Below, one piece after another: positions 24,998 through 32,938 of a stretch of DNA of 61,450 nucleotides; positions within the stretch are counted from its first letter, which is position 1; every line of letters begins with the position of its first letter. This DNA is from Sulfitobacter sp. F26204 (GTDB lineage: Bacteria > Pseudomonadota > Alphaproteobacteria > Rhodobacterales > Rhodobacteraceae): the NCBI RefSeq assembly GCF_026410305.1, contig NZ_JAPMLQ010000012.1, positions 1 to 61,450 on the forward strand, in the 5' to 3' direction. Made by a program: the position numbers and the translations under genes. Below the pieces are notes generated by a model. It was not told the DNA's origin. It saw only the letters and a list, made by a program, of their open reading frames with translations, and ran no database searches.

Positions 24998-25648
24998 GTG
25001 GCAGAACTTCTTGTCATTCGCCACGGACAGGCATCATTCGGGCATGACGACTATGATGTATTGTCTGATCTGGGGCATCGACAGGCCAAAGCTGTTGGCA
25101 TGCTGCTGCGCGACCTCGATTGGGTACCGGACAGGTTGGTGACGGGCACCTTGCGGCGGCAAAAGGACACCCTGTTCTCGATGGGGTTTACCGAAGGTGC
25201 CGAGGAGCACGCAGGATTTGATGAATACGATTTCGCCGATTTGCTGAAGGCGCGATTCAAGGGGGACATCCCCGCTTTGGTCAAAGGCGACCGTAAGACC
25301 CATTTTCGCAGTCTGCGTGAAACGGTTTTTGAATGGCAGGACGCGGCATTTGACGGCGCATCCGAGAGCTTTCTCGACTTTATGGCGCGGGTCGAGGCGG
25401 CGCGGGCCTTTGCCTGCGATACCGACGCGAAGCGGGTGCTGGTGATCTCATCCGGTGGGGTGATCGGACAGATGACGAGAGCGGCGATGGGCGCAAACAA
25501 GCGGCATATGATGGAGTTGAATTTGCAGATCAAGAATACCGCCATGACCCGTTTCATGTTCAAGGGAGCGCGATATTCACTGAGCGAGTTCAATGCGACT
25601 CCGCATTTTATGACTCCAGATGGCGCAGCACTGCTAAGCTACAGCTAA
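24998..25648 (+). CDS. Histidine phosphatase family protein
   Basis: A 216-residue phosphoglycerate-mutase-like protein starting with GTG right after the TAG of the previous gene. The phosphohistidine motif VIRHGQASFG lies at residues 6-15, and the C-terminal half has RVLVISSGGVIGQM, where many relatives have a histidine (SHGG). Serine-glycine at this place means the second catalytic histidine is not evident, so activity may differ from the first copy at 16893. It lies 11 bp before the APH-type kinase gene, a kinase/phosphatase neighbour pair within a fatty-acid operon. Confidence 0.85.
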   Translation: MAELLVIRHGQASFGHDDYDVLSDLGHRQAKAVGMLLRDLDWVPDRLVTGTLRRQKDTLFSMGFTEGAEEHAGFDEYDFADLLKARFKGDIPALVKGDRKTHFRSLRETVFEWQDAAFDGASESFLDFMARVEAARAFACDTDAKRVLVISSGGVIGQMTRAAMGANKRHMMELNLQIKNTAMTRFMFKGARYSLSEFNATPHFMTPDGAALLSYS

Positions 25649-25659
25649 AGGGTAGGTAA

Positions 25660-26691
25660 ATGAGCGTAGATACACAAACACTCGATGAAGCGGCAGTTGC
25701 GGCATATCTCAAGGAGCATCTGCCCGGTTTTGAAGGGCCGATGCAGGTGAGCAAGTTCCAGACAGGTCAGTCGAACCCGACATTCATGCTGAAGACACCT
25801 GCACATAATTATGTCTTGCGACGTAAACCGCCGGGCGTTCTGTTGAAATCTGCCCATGCGGTGGATCGGGAATTCCGCGTGCAAAAGGCACTGGCGGGCA
25901 GTGATGTCCCGGTCAGCAAGATGCATCTGCTGTGTGAAGACGACGCGGTGATCGGATCAATGTTTTATATCATGGACCATGTGCCGGGGCGCAACTTCAA
26001 CGAACCTGAAATGCCCGGTCTGACACCCGCGGTTCGCACCGGTGTGATTGATGATATGAACCGCGTTCTGGCCGCATTGCACGAGGTTGACATAAATGCA
26101 GTCGGATTGGCTGATTACGGTCCGGAAGGGAATTACTTCGAACGTCAGGTGGCCCGCTGGTCAAAGCAGTACAAGGCCTCAGAAACGCAAAGCAATCCGG
26201 CGATGGATGCGCTGATGATCGAATTGGTAGAAGCGCAACCCGAAGACGATGGGCAGCGCACACTGGTGCATGGTGACTATCGTTTGGACAACATGATCTT
26301 TGACGCAGAGACAACGGATTGTAGGGCTGTACTGGACTGGGAGCTGTCGACAATCGGACATCCTTTTGCCGATCTCGCTGCGGTCATCATGCAATGGCAG
26401 TTACCATCGGGCACCGAAGGGCGTGGAATGGGCGGACTGGACCGGGCTGCACTGGGGCTGCCGTCAGATGCCGAATTTGTCGCTCAATATTGTGCACGGC
26501 GTGGGCTGAAAGGCATCGACAATTTTGGCTACTACCTTGGTTTTTGTTTTTTTAGAATGGCCGGGATCATTCAAGGGGTATTGAAGCGCGGTCTTGACGG
26601 GAATGCCTCCAACCCCGAAAGGGCAATGAAACTGGGCGAATTCGTTCCGGTTTTTGCGCAGCACGGGCTCGAAGCCTTGCGACGCGGGTAA
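25660..26691 (+). CDS. APH-type phosphotransferase (ACAD10/11 N-terminal-domain-like, LvaA-like)
   Basis: A 343-residue protein-kinase-like phosphotransferase. The catalytic loop is LVHGDYRLDN (H204, D206, N211) and the metal-binding loop AVLDWELSTIG (D226, E228), with a FQTGQSNPTF phosphate loop and YVLRRKPPG lysine/arginine region. In mammals this domain is fused in ACAD10/ACAD11; in Pseudomonas the homologous LvaA takes part in phosphorylating 4-hydroxyacyl-CoA. Here it lies among acyl-CoA genes and is not a resistance gene. AGGGTAGG precedes ATG 25660. The ACAD10/11-like partner is at 38959. Confidence 0.88.
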   Translation: MSVDTQTLDEAAVAAYLKEHLPGFEGPMQVSKFQTGQSNPTFMLKTPAHNYVLRRKPPGVLLKSAHAVDREFRVQKALAGSDVPVSKMHLLCEDDAVIGSMFYIMDHVPGRNFNEPEMPGLTPAVRTGVIDDMNRVLAALHEVDINAVGLADYGPEGNYFERQVARWSKQYKASETQSNPAMDALMIELVEAQPEDDGQRTLVHGDYRLDNMIFDAETTDCRAVLDWELSTIGHPFADLAAVIMQWQLPSGTEGRGMGGLDRAALGLPSDAEFVAQYCARRGLKGIDNFGYYLGFCFFRMAGIIQGVLKRGLDGNASNPERAMKLGEFVPVFAQHGLEALRRG

Positions 26692-26695
26692 TTGC

Positions 26696-27484
26696 ATGAT
26701 GGATGATCTGCACGACAGCAAAGACCGCAATTTCGTCACGGCACTCGCGCGCGGTCTTGAACTGCTGCGCTGTTTTCAGATTGGTGAAGTGTCGTTGACC
26801 AACTCCGATTTCTCGGAACGGACAGGGCTGCCAAAGGCGACAATCTCGCGGTTGACCCACACCTTGGTTGAACTGGAATATCTGGTACCGGATGCCCGTG
26901 CCGGGACATATCGTTTGGGGGCGGGCGTCCTGAACCTCGGGTTCAGCGTCTTGTCTGCGATGGACATCAGCGATCGTGCGGAACATGAAATGGCGCAGCT
27001 TCGAGATGGGCCAAATTCCTATATCACGGTGGCGTTGGGTGAATTGCACCAGCTTGATGTGATCTATGTGGCAACCTGCAATTCGCATGAGGGTGTATCG
27101 CTGGCTATTCGTGTGGGCACGAGGTTGCCTGTGTTCCATTCGGCCATCGGGCAGGCGATCCTGGTTGGCATGAGCGATGACGCGCGCGACAGGGTTTTTG
27201 AAACGGCGCGGCGCAAGGATCCGGCAATCGAAGCCGAAGGTCGTGCGCGATTTGCAGATGCCCGTGCTGTTTTTGAGGCAAAGGGGTTTTGCACCGGGTA
27301 CGGGTCATGGCGTTCTGATGTGAACGGTGTCGCCGTGCCGGTTTTTTCACTGGGGGGCACACGGGTGTACGGGCTGAACGCAGGTGGGCCATCCTTTCGG
27401 GTCAAACCAAAACAGCTTGAGACAGTCTATGGTCCGCGCTTGATCAAGGCCGCGAAAATACTCTCGACCGGCGCAACGCCATAG
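26696..27484 (+). CDS. IclR-family transcriptional regulator
   Basis: A 262-residue regulator: an N-terminal winged helix (residues about 15-75, with DFSERTGLPKATISRLTHTL) and a C-terminal effector domain with LRVGTRLPVFHSAIGQAIL-like features and a GSWRSDVNGVAVPVFS segment. Start is ATG 26696, with a second ATG next to it at 26699 and only a weak GCGGG ribosome site. It closes the plus-strand operon and precedes the ABC transporter operon. Similar palindromes at 18619-18635 and 27500-27516 bracket the operon and are plausible binding sites. It probably senses the pathway's acid or acyl-CoA. Confidence 0.9.
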   Translation: MMDDLHDSKDRNFVTALARGLELLRCFQIGEVSLTNSDFSERTGLPKATISRLTHTLVELEYLVPDARAGTYRLGAGVLNLGFSVLSAMDISDRAEHEMAQLRDGPNSYITVALGELHQLDVIYVATCNSHEGVSLAIRVGTRLPVFHSAIGQAILVGMSDDARDRVFETARRKDPAIEAEGRARFADARAVFEAKGFCTGYGSWRSDVNGVAVPVFSLGGTRVYGLNAGGPSFRVKPKQLETVYGPRLIKAAKILSTGATP

Positions 27485-27884
27485 TGACTGCGGAGATCAG
27501 TTTCGCCTGGCGGAACAAATTGATATTTGTAACCTTCAGACCGAACTGATTTCGACTCCGGTTTTTTCAAAAAATGCGGATCGTTCTGACAGGTTGTTTG
27601 GATTTCCAAAACCAGCAGGATGTCGCAATTTACGACGTCCGATTGCGAAGCAGATACCGGAAAAATCTATTATATATCAAATAGTAGCACGGAGGTTATT
27701 GTTAAGGGGGTTCAAAGGTGATCAGTGCCCGGTAGCCAAGGACAATGCAGTGGATCGCAAAAGTTACGCCGGGTTACACTCTGCCTGTGGCCTTGACATT
27801 GACAGGGGTTCTGCAACTCTTTCCGAATAGCCCAAGACCCTCAAAATATGCGAATGGGGCATGGCTCACCTTAGGGAGGAAAAC
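27485..27884 (+). promoter_or_regulatory. Regulatory gap before the ABC operon, with IclR-type palindrome at 27500-27516
   Basis: No gene is supported in these 400 bases. They hold GTTTCGC-CTG-GCGGAAC at 27500-27516, a 17-bp palindrome with one mismatch and the same half-site and 3-bp centre as the site at 18619-18635. A doubled TTGACATTGACA (27793-27804) offers -35 boxes for the binding-protein gene, though no good -10 is seen. A small AT-rich symmetric patch (CTATT/AATAG, 27667-27684) also lies here. Confidence 0.45.
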
Positions 27885-29129
27885 ATGAAAAAGTTTACGA
27901 AACTCGGCGCGGCTTCCGCGCTGTCATTGATCATTGGCGCATCGGCTGCTTTTGCTGAAAACATCAAGATCGCCTTTATTGATCCGCTGTCCGGCCCGTT
28001 CGCCAGCACAGGCACAAACGGCTCGCACCAGTTCGAATTTGCTGCCGATTATATGGTCAATCAAAAAGGCGGTGTTCTGGGCGGTACGAATTTTGAAGTC
28101 GTAAGTTTCGATAACAAGATGAGCCCGAAAGAATCTCTGATCCAGCTTCAGGTCGCGATTGATCAGGGAATCCGCTATGTGGTTCAGGGCAACTCTTCCG
28201 GTGTCGCGAATGCGATTACGGAAGCAGTGGAAAAGCACAACAAGCGTAATCCAGACAGCCGAGTCTTGTTTCTGAACTACGCTGCGGTTGATCCGGCACT
28301 GACCAACGACAAGTGTAATTTCTGGCATTTCCGCTTTGATGCGAATGCAGACATCAAAATGGACGCTTTGACAGATGTCATGGCCCAGGATGAGACCATG
28401 AAGAAGGTCTATATCATTGGTCAGGATTATTCATTCGGCAAGGCGGTGGCGGCCTCAGCGGTTGAAAATCTGTCAGCAAAACGCCCCGACGTCGAGATTG
28501 TCGGTAACGAGTTGCACCCGATCGGCAAGGTCAAGGACTTTACCCCCTATTCCCGCAAGATCGTGGCTTCGGGCGCGGATGCCATCATTACCGGTAACTG
28601 GGGTGCAGATATGCTGGGCCTTGGCAAATCGGTTATCGAAAACGGCTTTGACGGTCCGATCTATACCTATTACGCGGCTGGTTCCGGTATGACAGCGGCA
28701 TTCGGCGAAAGCGCAAAAGGCCGTGTGCGTCTGATTTCGCAAGGTGGCATCAACCCGATTGCGACCGAAGAAGCACGGGCTACATATAAGGCCTTCAAAG
28801 AAAAATATCCGGATGGCAACATCGATCAAAGCCGTATCTTTAACGTGATCGGCATGCTGAAAACGGCTATCGAAGCGGCAGGTACTGCAGATGATGTTGT
28901 TGCAGTTGCCAACGAGCTTGAGGGTATGGAATATGACAGCATGTGGGGCGGTAAGCTGTTCATGCGTCCACAGGACCACCAGTTGATTCAGGACATGAAC
29001 GTCGGCGTGCATACCGATGAGAATATTGAGTTTGACTATGATAACTCCGGTTACGGCGTTTTGACCGAATCCACCGTCGAAATGGCCGCGATGGATAGTC
29101 CGACAACCTGTAAGATGAAGCGCCCGTAA
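27885..29129 (+). CDS. ABC transporter substrate-binding protein (LivJ/K type)
   Basis: A 414-residue periplasmic binding protein of the branched-chain amino acid/amide/urea type. The signal peptide covers residues 1-24 (LSLIIGASAAFA before ENIKIAF). The mature N-terminus IKIAFIDPLSGPFASTGTNG and the FVVQGNSSGVAN-like segment are family features. GGGAGGA precedes ATG 27885. The last residues contain TCKMKRP with a cysteine that could pair with the one in NDKCNFWHF. It feeds the LivHMGF-type genes that follow. In this context the ligand is more likely a small organic or aromatic acid than leucine. Confidence 0.92.
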   Translation: MKKFTKLGAASALSLIIGASAAFAENIKIAFIDPLSGPFASTGTNGSHQFEFAADYMVNQKGGVLGGTNFEVVSFDNKMSPKESLIQLQVAIDQGIRYVVQGNSSGVANAITEAVEKHNKRNPDSRVLFLNYAAVDPALTNDKCNFWHFRFDANADIKMDALTDVMAQDETMKKVYIIGQDYSFGKAVAASAVENLSAKRPDVEIVGNELHPIGKVKDFTPYSRKIVASGADAIITGNWGADMLGLGKSVIENGFDGPIYTYYAAGSGMTAAFGESAKGRVRLISQGGINPIATEEARATYKAFKEKYPDGNIDQSRIFNVIGMLKTAIEAAGTADDVVAVANELEGMEYDSMWGGKLFMRPQDHQLIQDMNVGVHTDENIEFDYDNSGYGVLTESTVEMAAMDSPTTCKMKRP

Positions 29130-29141
29130 AGGCAGCTTGAG

Positions 29142-29170
29142 GGCCTGCCCGGCAAGGCGCCGGGCGGGCC
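29142..29170 (+). terminator. Strong hairpin between binding-protein and permease genes
   Basis: GGCCTGCCCGGC (29142-29153), loop AAGGC, GCCGGGCGGGCC (29159-29170): a 12-bp stem with one T-G wobble, followed by ACTTTCTTCTT. It is well placed to terminate part of the transcripts or protect the upstream mRNA, giving more binding protein than permease. Confidence 0.7.
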
Positions 29171-29207
29171 ACTTTCTTCTTAACTTTGCTTACCCTTTGG
29201 GGGACCG

Positions 29208-30164
29208 ATGGAACTCATCCTCGTCAACATAATCGACGGGCTTGTAACCGGATTGCTGTTGTTCATGCTTTCGGCGGGCCTGACGCTGATCTTCTCAATG
29301 ATGGGTGTTCTCAATTTCGCCCACGCCAGTTTTTACATGCTGGGGGCCTATTTCGCGTACCAGATCAGCGTTGCGCTGGGTTTCTGGATGGGCCTATTGC
29401 TTGCGCCGCTGATCGTCGGCGTGTTGGGTGCAGGTGTTGAACGTTACGGGCTCAGGCGGGTTCACCAATACGGGCATGTGCCCGAACTGATCTTTACCTT
29501 TGGTCTGGCGCTGTTGATCGAAGAACTGGTGCAGTTCTTGTGGGGCAAGAACCAGATGCCCTACGATGTTCCCGAAGTGTTGAATTTCACCGCCTTCGCA
29601 ATCGCGGGCAATTCAATTCCGGCATACAAGATTTTCATGATCTTTATCTCGATCTCGATCTTCATCGGACTGCTGTATGTCCTGACCAAGACGCGGGTCG
29701 GTATGATCATTCAAGCGGCCCTCAGCTATCCACGCACGGTCGAGTCTCTGGGGCATAATGTGCCACTGATCTTTATGGGGGTCTTTGGCGTTGGTACGGC
29801 ACTGGCGGGCGTGGCCGGTGTCATTGCCGGTCCGGTTCTCGGCACCTTTCCGGGTATGGCCTTTGTGCTTGGCTCCATCGTTTTTGTGACAATCGTGATT
29901 GGCGGCCTTGGTAGCCTATGGGGTGCGCTTGTGGCCTCTCTGCTCATCGGATGGATCACGACCTTTGCAAAGTCGTACAATATCCTGATGTCAGACATCC
30001 TTAACGGAATCGGAATCAGCACACCTGAAAACATGTCTGAAAACATTTTCCGCGATCTCTGGTCCATCACCAGTCCGCAGATAGCAGATATTCTGCCTTA
30101 TATCCTGATGGTGCTGATCCTGATTTTCCGCCCCGCGGGGCTATTCGGAAAGCGTGAATCATGA
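29208..30164 (+). CDS. ABC transporter permease (LivH type)
   Basis: A 318-residue membrane protein with about eight hydrophobic segments. Its N-terminus GLVTGLLLFMLSAGLTLIFSMMGVLNFAHASFYMLG (read in parts) is the LivH signature, and VIGGLGSLWGALVASLLIGW marks the conserved cytoplasmic loop region that contacts the ATPase. GGGGGA lies before ATG 29208. It forms half of the inner-membrane channel with the LivM-type protein whose ATG overlaps its stop by 4 bp. The loop has one insertion-like stretch near residues 255-290 (ILNGIGISTPENMSEN) compared with short LivH proteins. Confidence 0.92.
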   Translation: MELILVNIIDGLVTGLLLFMLSAGLTLIFSMMGVLNFAHASFYMLGAYFAYQISVALGFWMGLLLAPLIVGVLGAGVERYGLRRVHQYGHVPELIFTFGLALLIEELVQFLWGKNQMPYDVPEVLNFTAFAIAGNSIPAYKIFMIFISISIFIGLLYVLTKTRVGMIIQAALSYPRTVESLGHNVPLIFMGVFGVGTALAGVAGVIAGPVLGTFPGMAFVLGSIVFVTIVIGGLGSLWGALVASLLIGWITTFAKSYNILMSDILNGIGISTPENMSENIFRDLWSITSPQIADILPYILMVLILIFRPAGLFGKRES

Positions 30165-31459
30165 CCGATCAGATTACAACAGACCCCAGTAGACCAGCAG
30201 AACGGATGCGTGCAGGCTCATTGAGCCTGACGGTTGGTCCGTGGATAATTGCGGCCTTAGCGTTGCTGGTCATGCCCTTTATTTTTACGTCTAATTCTGC
30301 CCTGACGATCATGAATCAGATGTGGATCACGGTGATCTTTGCGCTGGCCTATAACATGTTGCTGGGGCAGGGCGGTATGCTGTCCTTTGGTCATGCGGTC
30401 TATATGGGACTTGGCGGTTTTTTCTGCATGCACTTGATGAATTATATCGAAGACTATGGCTTGGCCTTTCCGCTGCCTTTGTTGCCACTGTTCGGCGGCC
30501 TGTTCGGGATGGGTTTTGCAATGTTGATCGGATCGTTTTCGACCTCCGGGGCGGGCACACGGTTTGCTATGATCTCTCTGGGTGTTGGTGAACTGATTGC
30601 GGCCTGTTCGGTGATTATTGTCGCCTTCTTTGGTGGCGAAGAGGGTATCTCGGGTGATCGTACCTATGGTCTGCCGTTTTTCGGTGTCGAATTCCTCAAA
30701 CAGATTGAAGTCTATTATCTGATTTCCTTTTGGCTGATGTTGTCGGCGCTGTTGATGTATCTGTTTTCGCGCACGCCCGTTGGGCGCATGGCCAATGCCG
30801 TACGCGACAACCCTGAACGTGCGCAGTTCCTTGGGTATTCTGCACGTTGGGTGCGGTTTTACAGCTTTTGTGCTTCCGGTTTCTTTTGTGGCATTGCGGG
30901 TGGTCTTTTCGCTATCAGCTATGAAATCCTGACCGAAGAGAATCTGAACGCGGCCTCTTCGGGTGTGATCCTGTTGGTGACGTTTCTGGGGGGTGTCGGC
31001 TTTTTCTTTGGGCCGATCATTGGCGCGATTGCCTTTACTTTGCTGCAAACCGTTCTGGGTCTGCAGACAGAGCTTTGGGCGATTTATGTTGGTGCGCTGT
31101 TCCTTGCTACGGTGATGTTCTTTCCGGGAGGGCTGGCTGGTCTGATGATGATGCATGTTCCAGCCTACAAGCTGGGCAAGGCAGGCGGTCTGGTCGTGCC
31201 ATATATCAAGACACTGGTGCCGGCGGCGATTGGCATTCTTGGAATTTGTGCGCTGATCGAGATGATATTCCATTATCGGCACGGGGCGACGGGTGACACT
31301 GAAATGACCCTGTTCTGGACCACCTTTGACAGTCACTCAATTCTGCCCTGGATTATCGCCGCGGCGGTTGCTCTGTTCGGCATTGGCATCGCCAGAGCTA
31401 CGGCACCCGCAATGAAAGAAGCCTGGGACGAAGCCAATACGCCAGGAGGTGCATCATGA
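30161..31459 (+). CDS. ABC transporter permease (LivM type)
   Basis: A 432-residue membrane protein. Typical LivM features are ALAYNMLLGQGGMLSFGHAVYMG near residue 60 and GRMANAVRDNPERAQFLGY near residue 200, the latter coupling to the ATPase. It is longer than the usual 320-360 residues, because of extra C-terminal membrane segments after residue about 340 (VVPYIKTLVPAAIGILGI and SILPWIIAAAVALFGIGIA). It overlaps the LivH-type gene upstream and the LivG-type gene downstream by 4 bp each, so all are translated together. Confidence 0.9.
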   Translation: MTDQITTDPSRPAERMRAGSLSLTVGPWIIAALALLVMPFIFTSNSALTIMNQMWITVIFALAYNMLLGQGGMLSFGHAVYMGLGGFFCMHLMNYIEDYGLAFPLPLLPLFGGLFGMGFAMLIGSFSTSGAGTRFAMISLGVGELIAACSVIIVAFFGGEEGISGDRTYGLPFFGVEFLKQIEVYYLISFWLMLSALLMYLFSRTPVGRMANAVRDNPERAQFLGYSARWVRFYSFCASGFFCGIAGGLFAISYEILTEENLNAASSGVILLVTFLGGVGFFFGPIIGAIAFTLLQTVLGLQTELWAIYVGALFLATVMFFPGGLAGLMMMHVPAYKLGKAGGLVVPYIKTLVPAAIGILGICALIEMIFHYRHGATGDTEMTLFWTTFDSHSILPWIIAAAVALFGIGIARATAPAMKEAWDEANTPGGAS

Positions 31460-32217
31460 GCACACCAGCACTTGAGCTGAAAGGCCTAAAGAAGAGCTTT
31501 GGCAAAGCCGAGATCATTCGGGGCATCGATCTGTCGATTGGGAAGGCCGAACGCCATGCGATCATTGGCCCGAATGGCGCGGGAAAATCAACGTTGTTCA
31601 ACCTGATCACTGCACGGTTTCCGCCGACGTCTGGTACGGTAAAGCTGCACGGCGAAGACCTGGCCGGGCTGGAACCCTATCAAATCAACCGCAAGGGGCT
31701 CTCGCGGTCTTTCCAGATCACGAATATTTTCCCCGCGATGACAGTGTTTGAAAACGTTCGCTGTGCGTTGCTGTGGGCACAGGGGTACAGGTATTCATTT
31801 TGGCATCTTGTCGCCCGCTCGCACAGTTTGACCGAAGGTGCGGAAGCAATTCTTGACCAGATCAACCTGCTTGAACGGCGCAACCTGCCTGCCGGGACGC
31901 TCAGCTATGCGGAGCAGCGCGCGCTTGAGATCGGGATCACCATCGCCGGTGGTGCGGATGTGATCATGTTGGACGAACCGACAGCCGGGATGAGCCATTC
32001 GGAAACGGATTACATTACCGATCTGGTTCTTAAGGTCACAGAGGGCAAGACGCTGATTATGGTCGAACATGATATGGGGGTTGTCTTTGGCCTGGCTGAC
32101 CGCATCTCCGTGCTTGTCTATGGCGAGATCATCGCAACGAATACACCCGAACTCGTCCGGGCGGACCCGAAAGTTCAAGAAGCCTATCTGGGCGCGGCAC
32201 TGGAGGCAGAACATTGA
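31456..32217 (+). CDS. ABC transporter ATP-binding protein (LivG type)
   Basis: A 253-residue ATPase. Walker A is IIGPNGAGKST (residues 37-46), the family signature reads LSYAEQRALEIG, and Walker B VIMLDEPTAGMSHSE is followed by the switch histidine in MVEHDMGVVF. The GLSRSFQ segment of the Q-loop and the length match LivG. It powers the permease pair together with the LivF-type ATPase, whose gene begins inside its stop codon. Canonical residues are intact here, in contrast to the partner ATPase. Confidence 0.93.
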   Translation: MSTPALELKGLKKSFGKAEIIRGIDLSIGKAERHAIIGPNGAGKSTLFNLITARFPPTSGTVKLHGEDLAGLEPYQINRKGLSRSFQITNIFPAMTVFENVRCALLWAQGYRYSFWHLVARSHSLTEGAEAILDQINLLERRNLPAGTLSYAEQRALEIGITIAGGADVIMLDEPTAGMSHSETDYITDLVLKVTEGKTLIMVEHDMGVVFGLADRISVLVYGEIIATNTPELVRADPKVQEAYLGAALEAEH

Positions 32218-32915
32218 TCGAAGTCAACGACATGCACGCCTATTATGGCAAGTCGCACATCCTGCAGGGCGTGACGATGAACGTGCAGGAAGGCGAGATT
32301 GTTGCGCTTTTGGGCCGGAACGGCGTAGGCCGTTCAACGACCTGCAAGGCGATCATGGGCGAAGTTTCCCCGCATGGATCTGTCAAATTCAAGGGACAGG
32401 AGATTGCCGGAAAAAAGGCCTTTGAAATCGCCAATATGGGGATCGGATATGTGCCTGAAAACCGTGATATTTTTCCGGGCCTGACAACGCGCCAGAACCT
32501 GACACTGGGCCTGAAGCCCGGGCAAAAGGATGGTGCGGGCCGCTGGTCGATGCAGGCCATGTTCGAGATGTTCGAAAACCTTGACCGCCGCGCAGATGTT
32601 GAAGCTTCGGTGTTGTCGGGCGGTGAACAGCAGATGCTCACCATGTGTCGGACGCTGATGGGCGATCCCGATTTTGTGATGATCGACGAACCGACTGAAG
32701 GGCTTAGTCCGCAGATGGTGCAAAAGGTGGCTGAGGTGCTACAAGCAATTGCCGAAAAGGGTATTTCAACCTTGCTGGTGGAACAAAAACTGTCGATTGC
32801 CATGGACATCGCGCATCGTGTTTACGTTATGGGTCATGGGCAGGTGGTTTTTGAAGGCACCCCCGCCGAGCTTAAACAGCGCGAAGACGTCCGCAAGGAA
32901 TGGCTGGAAGTATAG
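32214..32915 (+). CDS. ABC transporter ATP-binding protein (LivF type), Walker A Lys-to-Arg
   Basis: A 233-residue ATPase starting with TTG inside the stop of the previous gene. Walker A reads GRNGVGRST (residues 34-42), with arginine 40 where the nucleotide-binding lysine normally is. The signature LSGGEQQML, Walker B FVMIDEPTEGLSP and LLVEQKL switch region are normal. From memory, the arginine variant occurs in some LivF proteins, so the transporter is probably functional but with altered ATP hydrolysis at one site. An internal ATG at MHAYYGK (codon 7) is an alternative start. Confidence 0.9.
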   Translation: MIEVNDMHAYYGKSHILQGVTMNVQEGEIVALLGRNGVGRSTTCKAIMGEVSPHGSVKFKGQEIAGKKAFEIANMGIGYVPENRDIFPGLTTRQNLTLGLKPGQKDGAGRWSMQAMFEMFENLDRRADVEASVLSGGEQQMLTMCRTLMGDPDFVMIDEPTEGLSPQMVQKVAEVLQAIAEKGISTLLVEQKLSIAMDIAHRVYVMGHGQVVFEGTPAELKQREDVRKEWLEV

Positions 32916-32938
32916 TCACCTGACAGATGAGGGCCGGC

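Noticed and set aside
25660..26691. Aminoglycoside or choline kinase (antibiotic resistance)
   Set aside because: The APH fold alone suggests this, but the motifs and the operon of acyl-CoA enzymes fit the ACAD10/11 N-terminal-domain group.
27552..27580. T6-C-A6 symmetric stretch after iclR as a terminator
   Set aside because: The stem is purely A-T with almost no loop, and no U-run follows on a GC stem, so it would be a poor terminator.
27684..27705. Sigma-54-like sequence TAGCACGGAGGTTATT before the ABC operon
   Set aside because: It keeps the GCACG part but lacks the essential GC of the downstream TTGC element, and no sigma-54 activator is encoded nearby.
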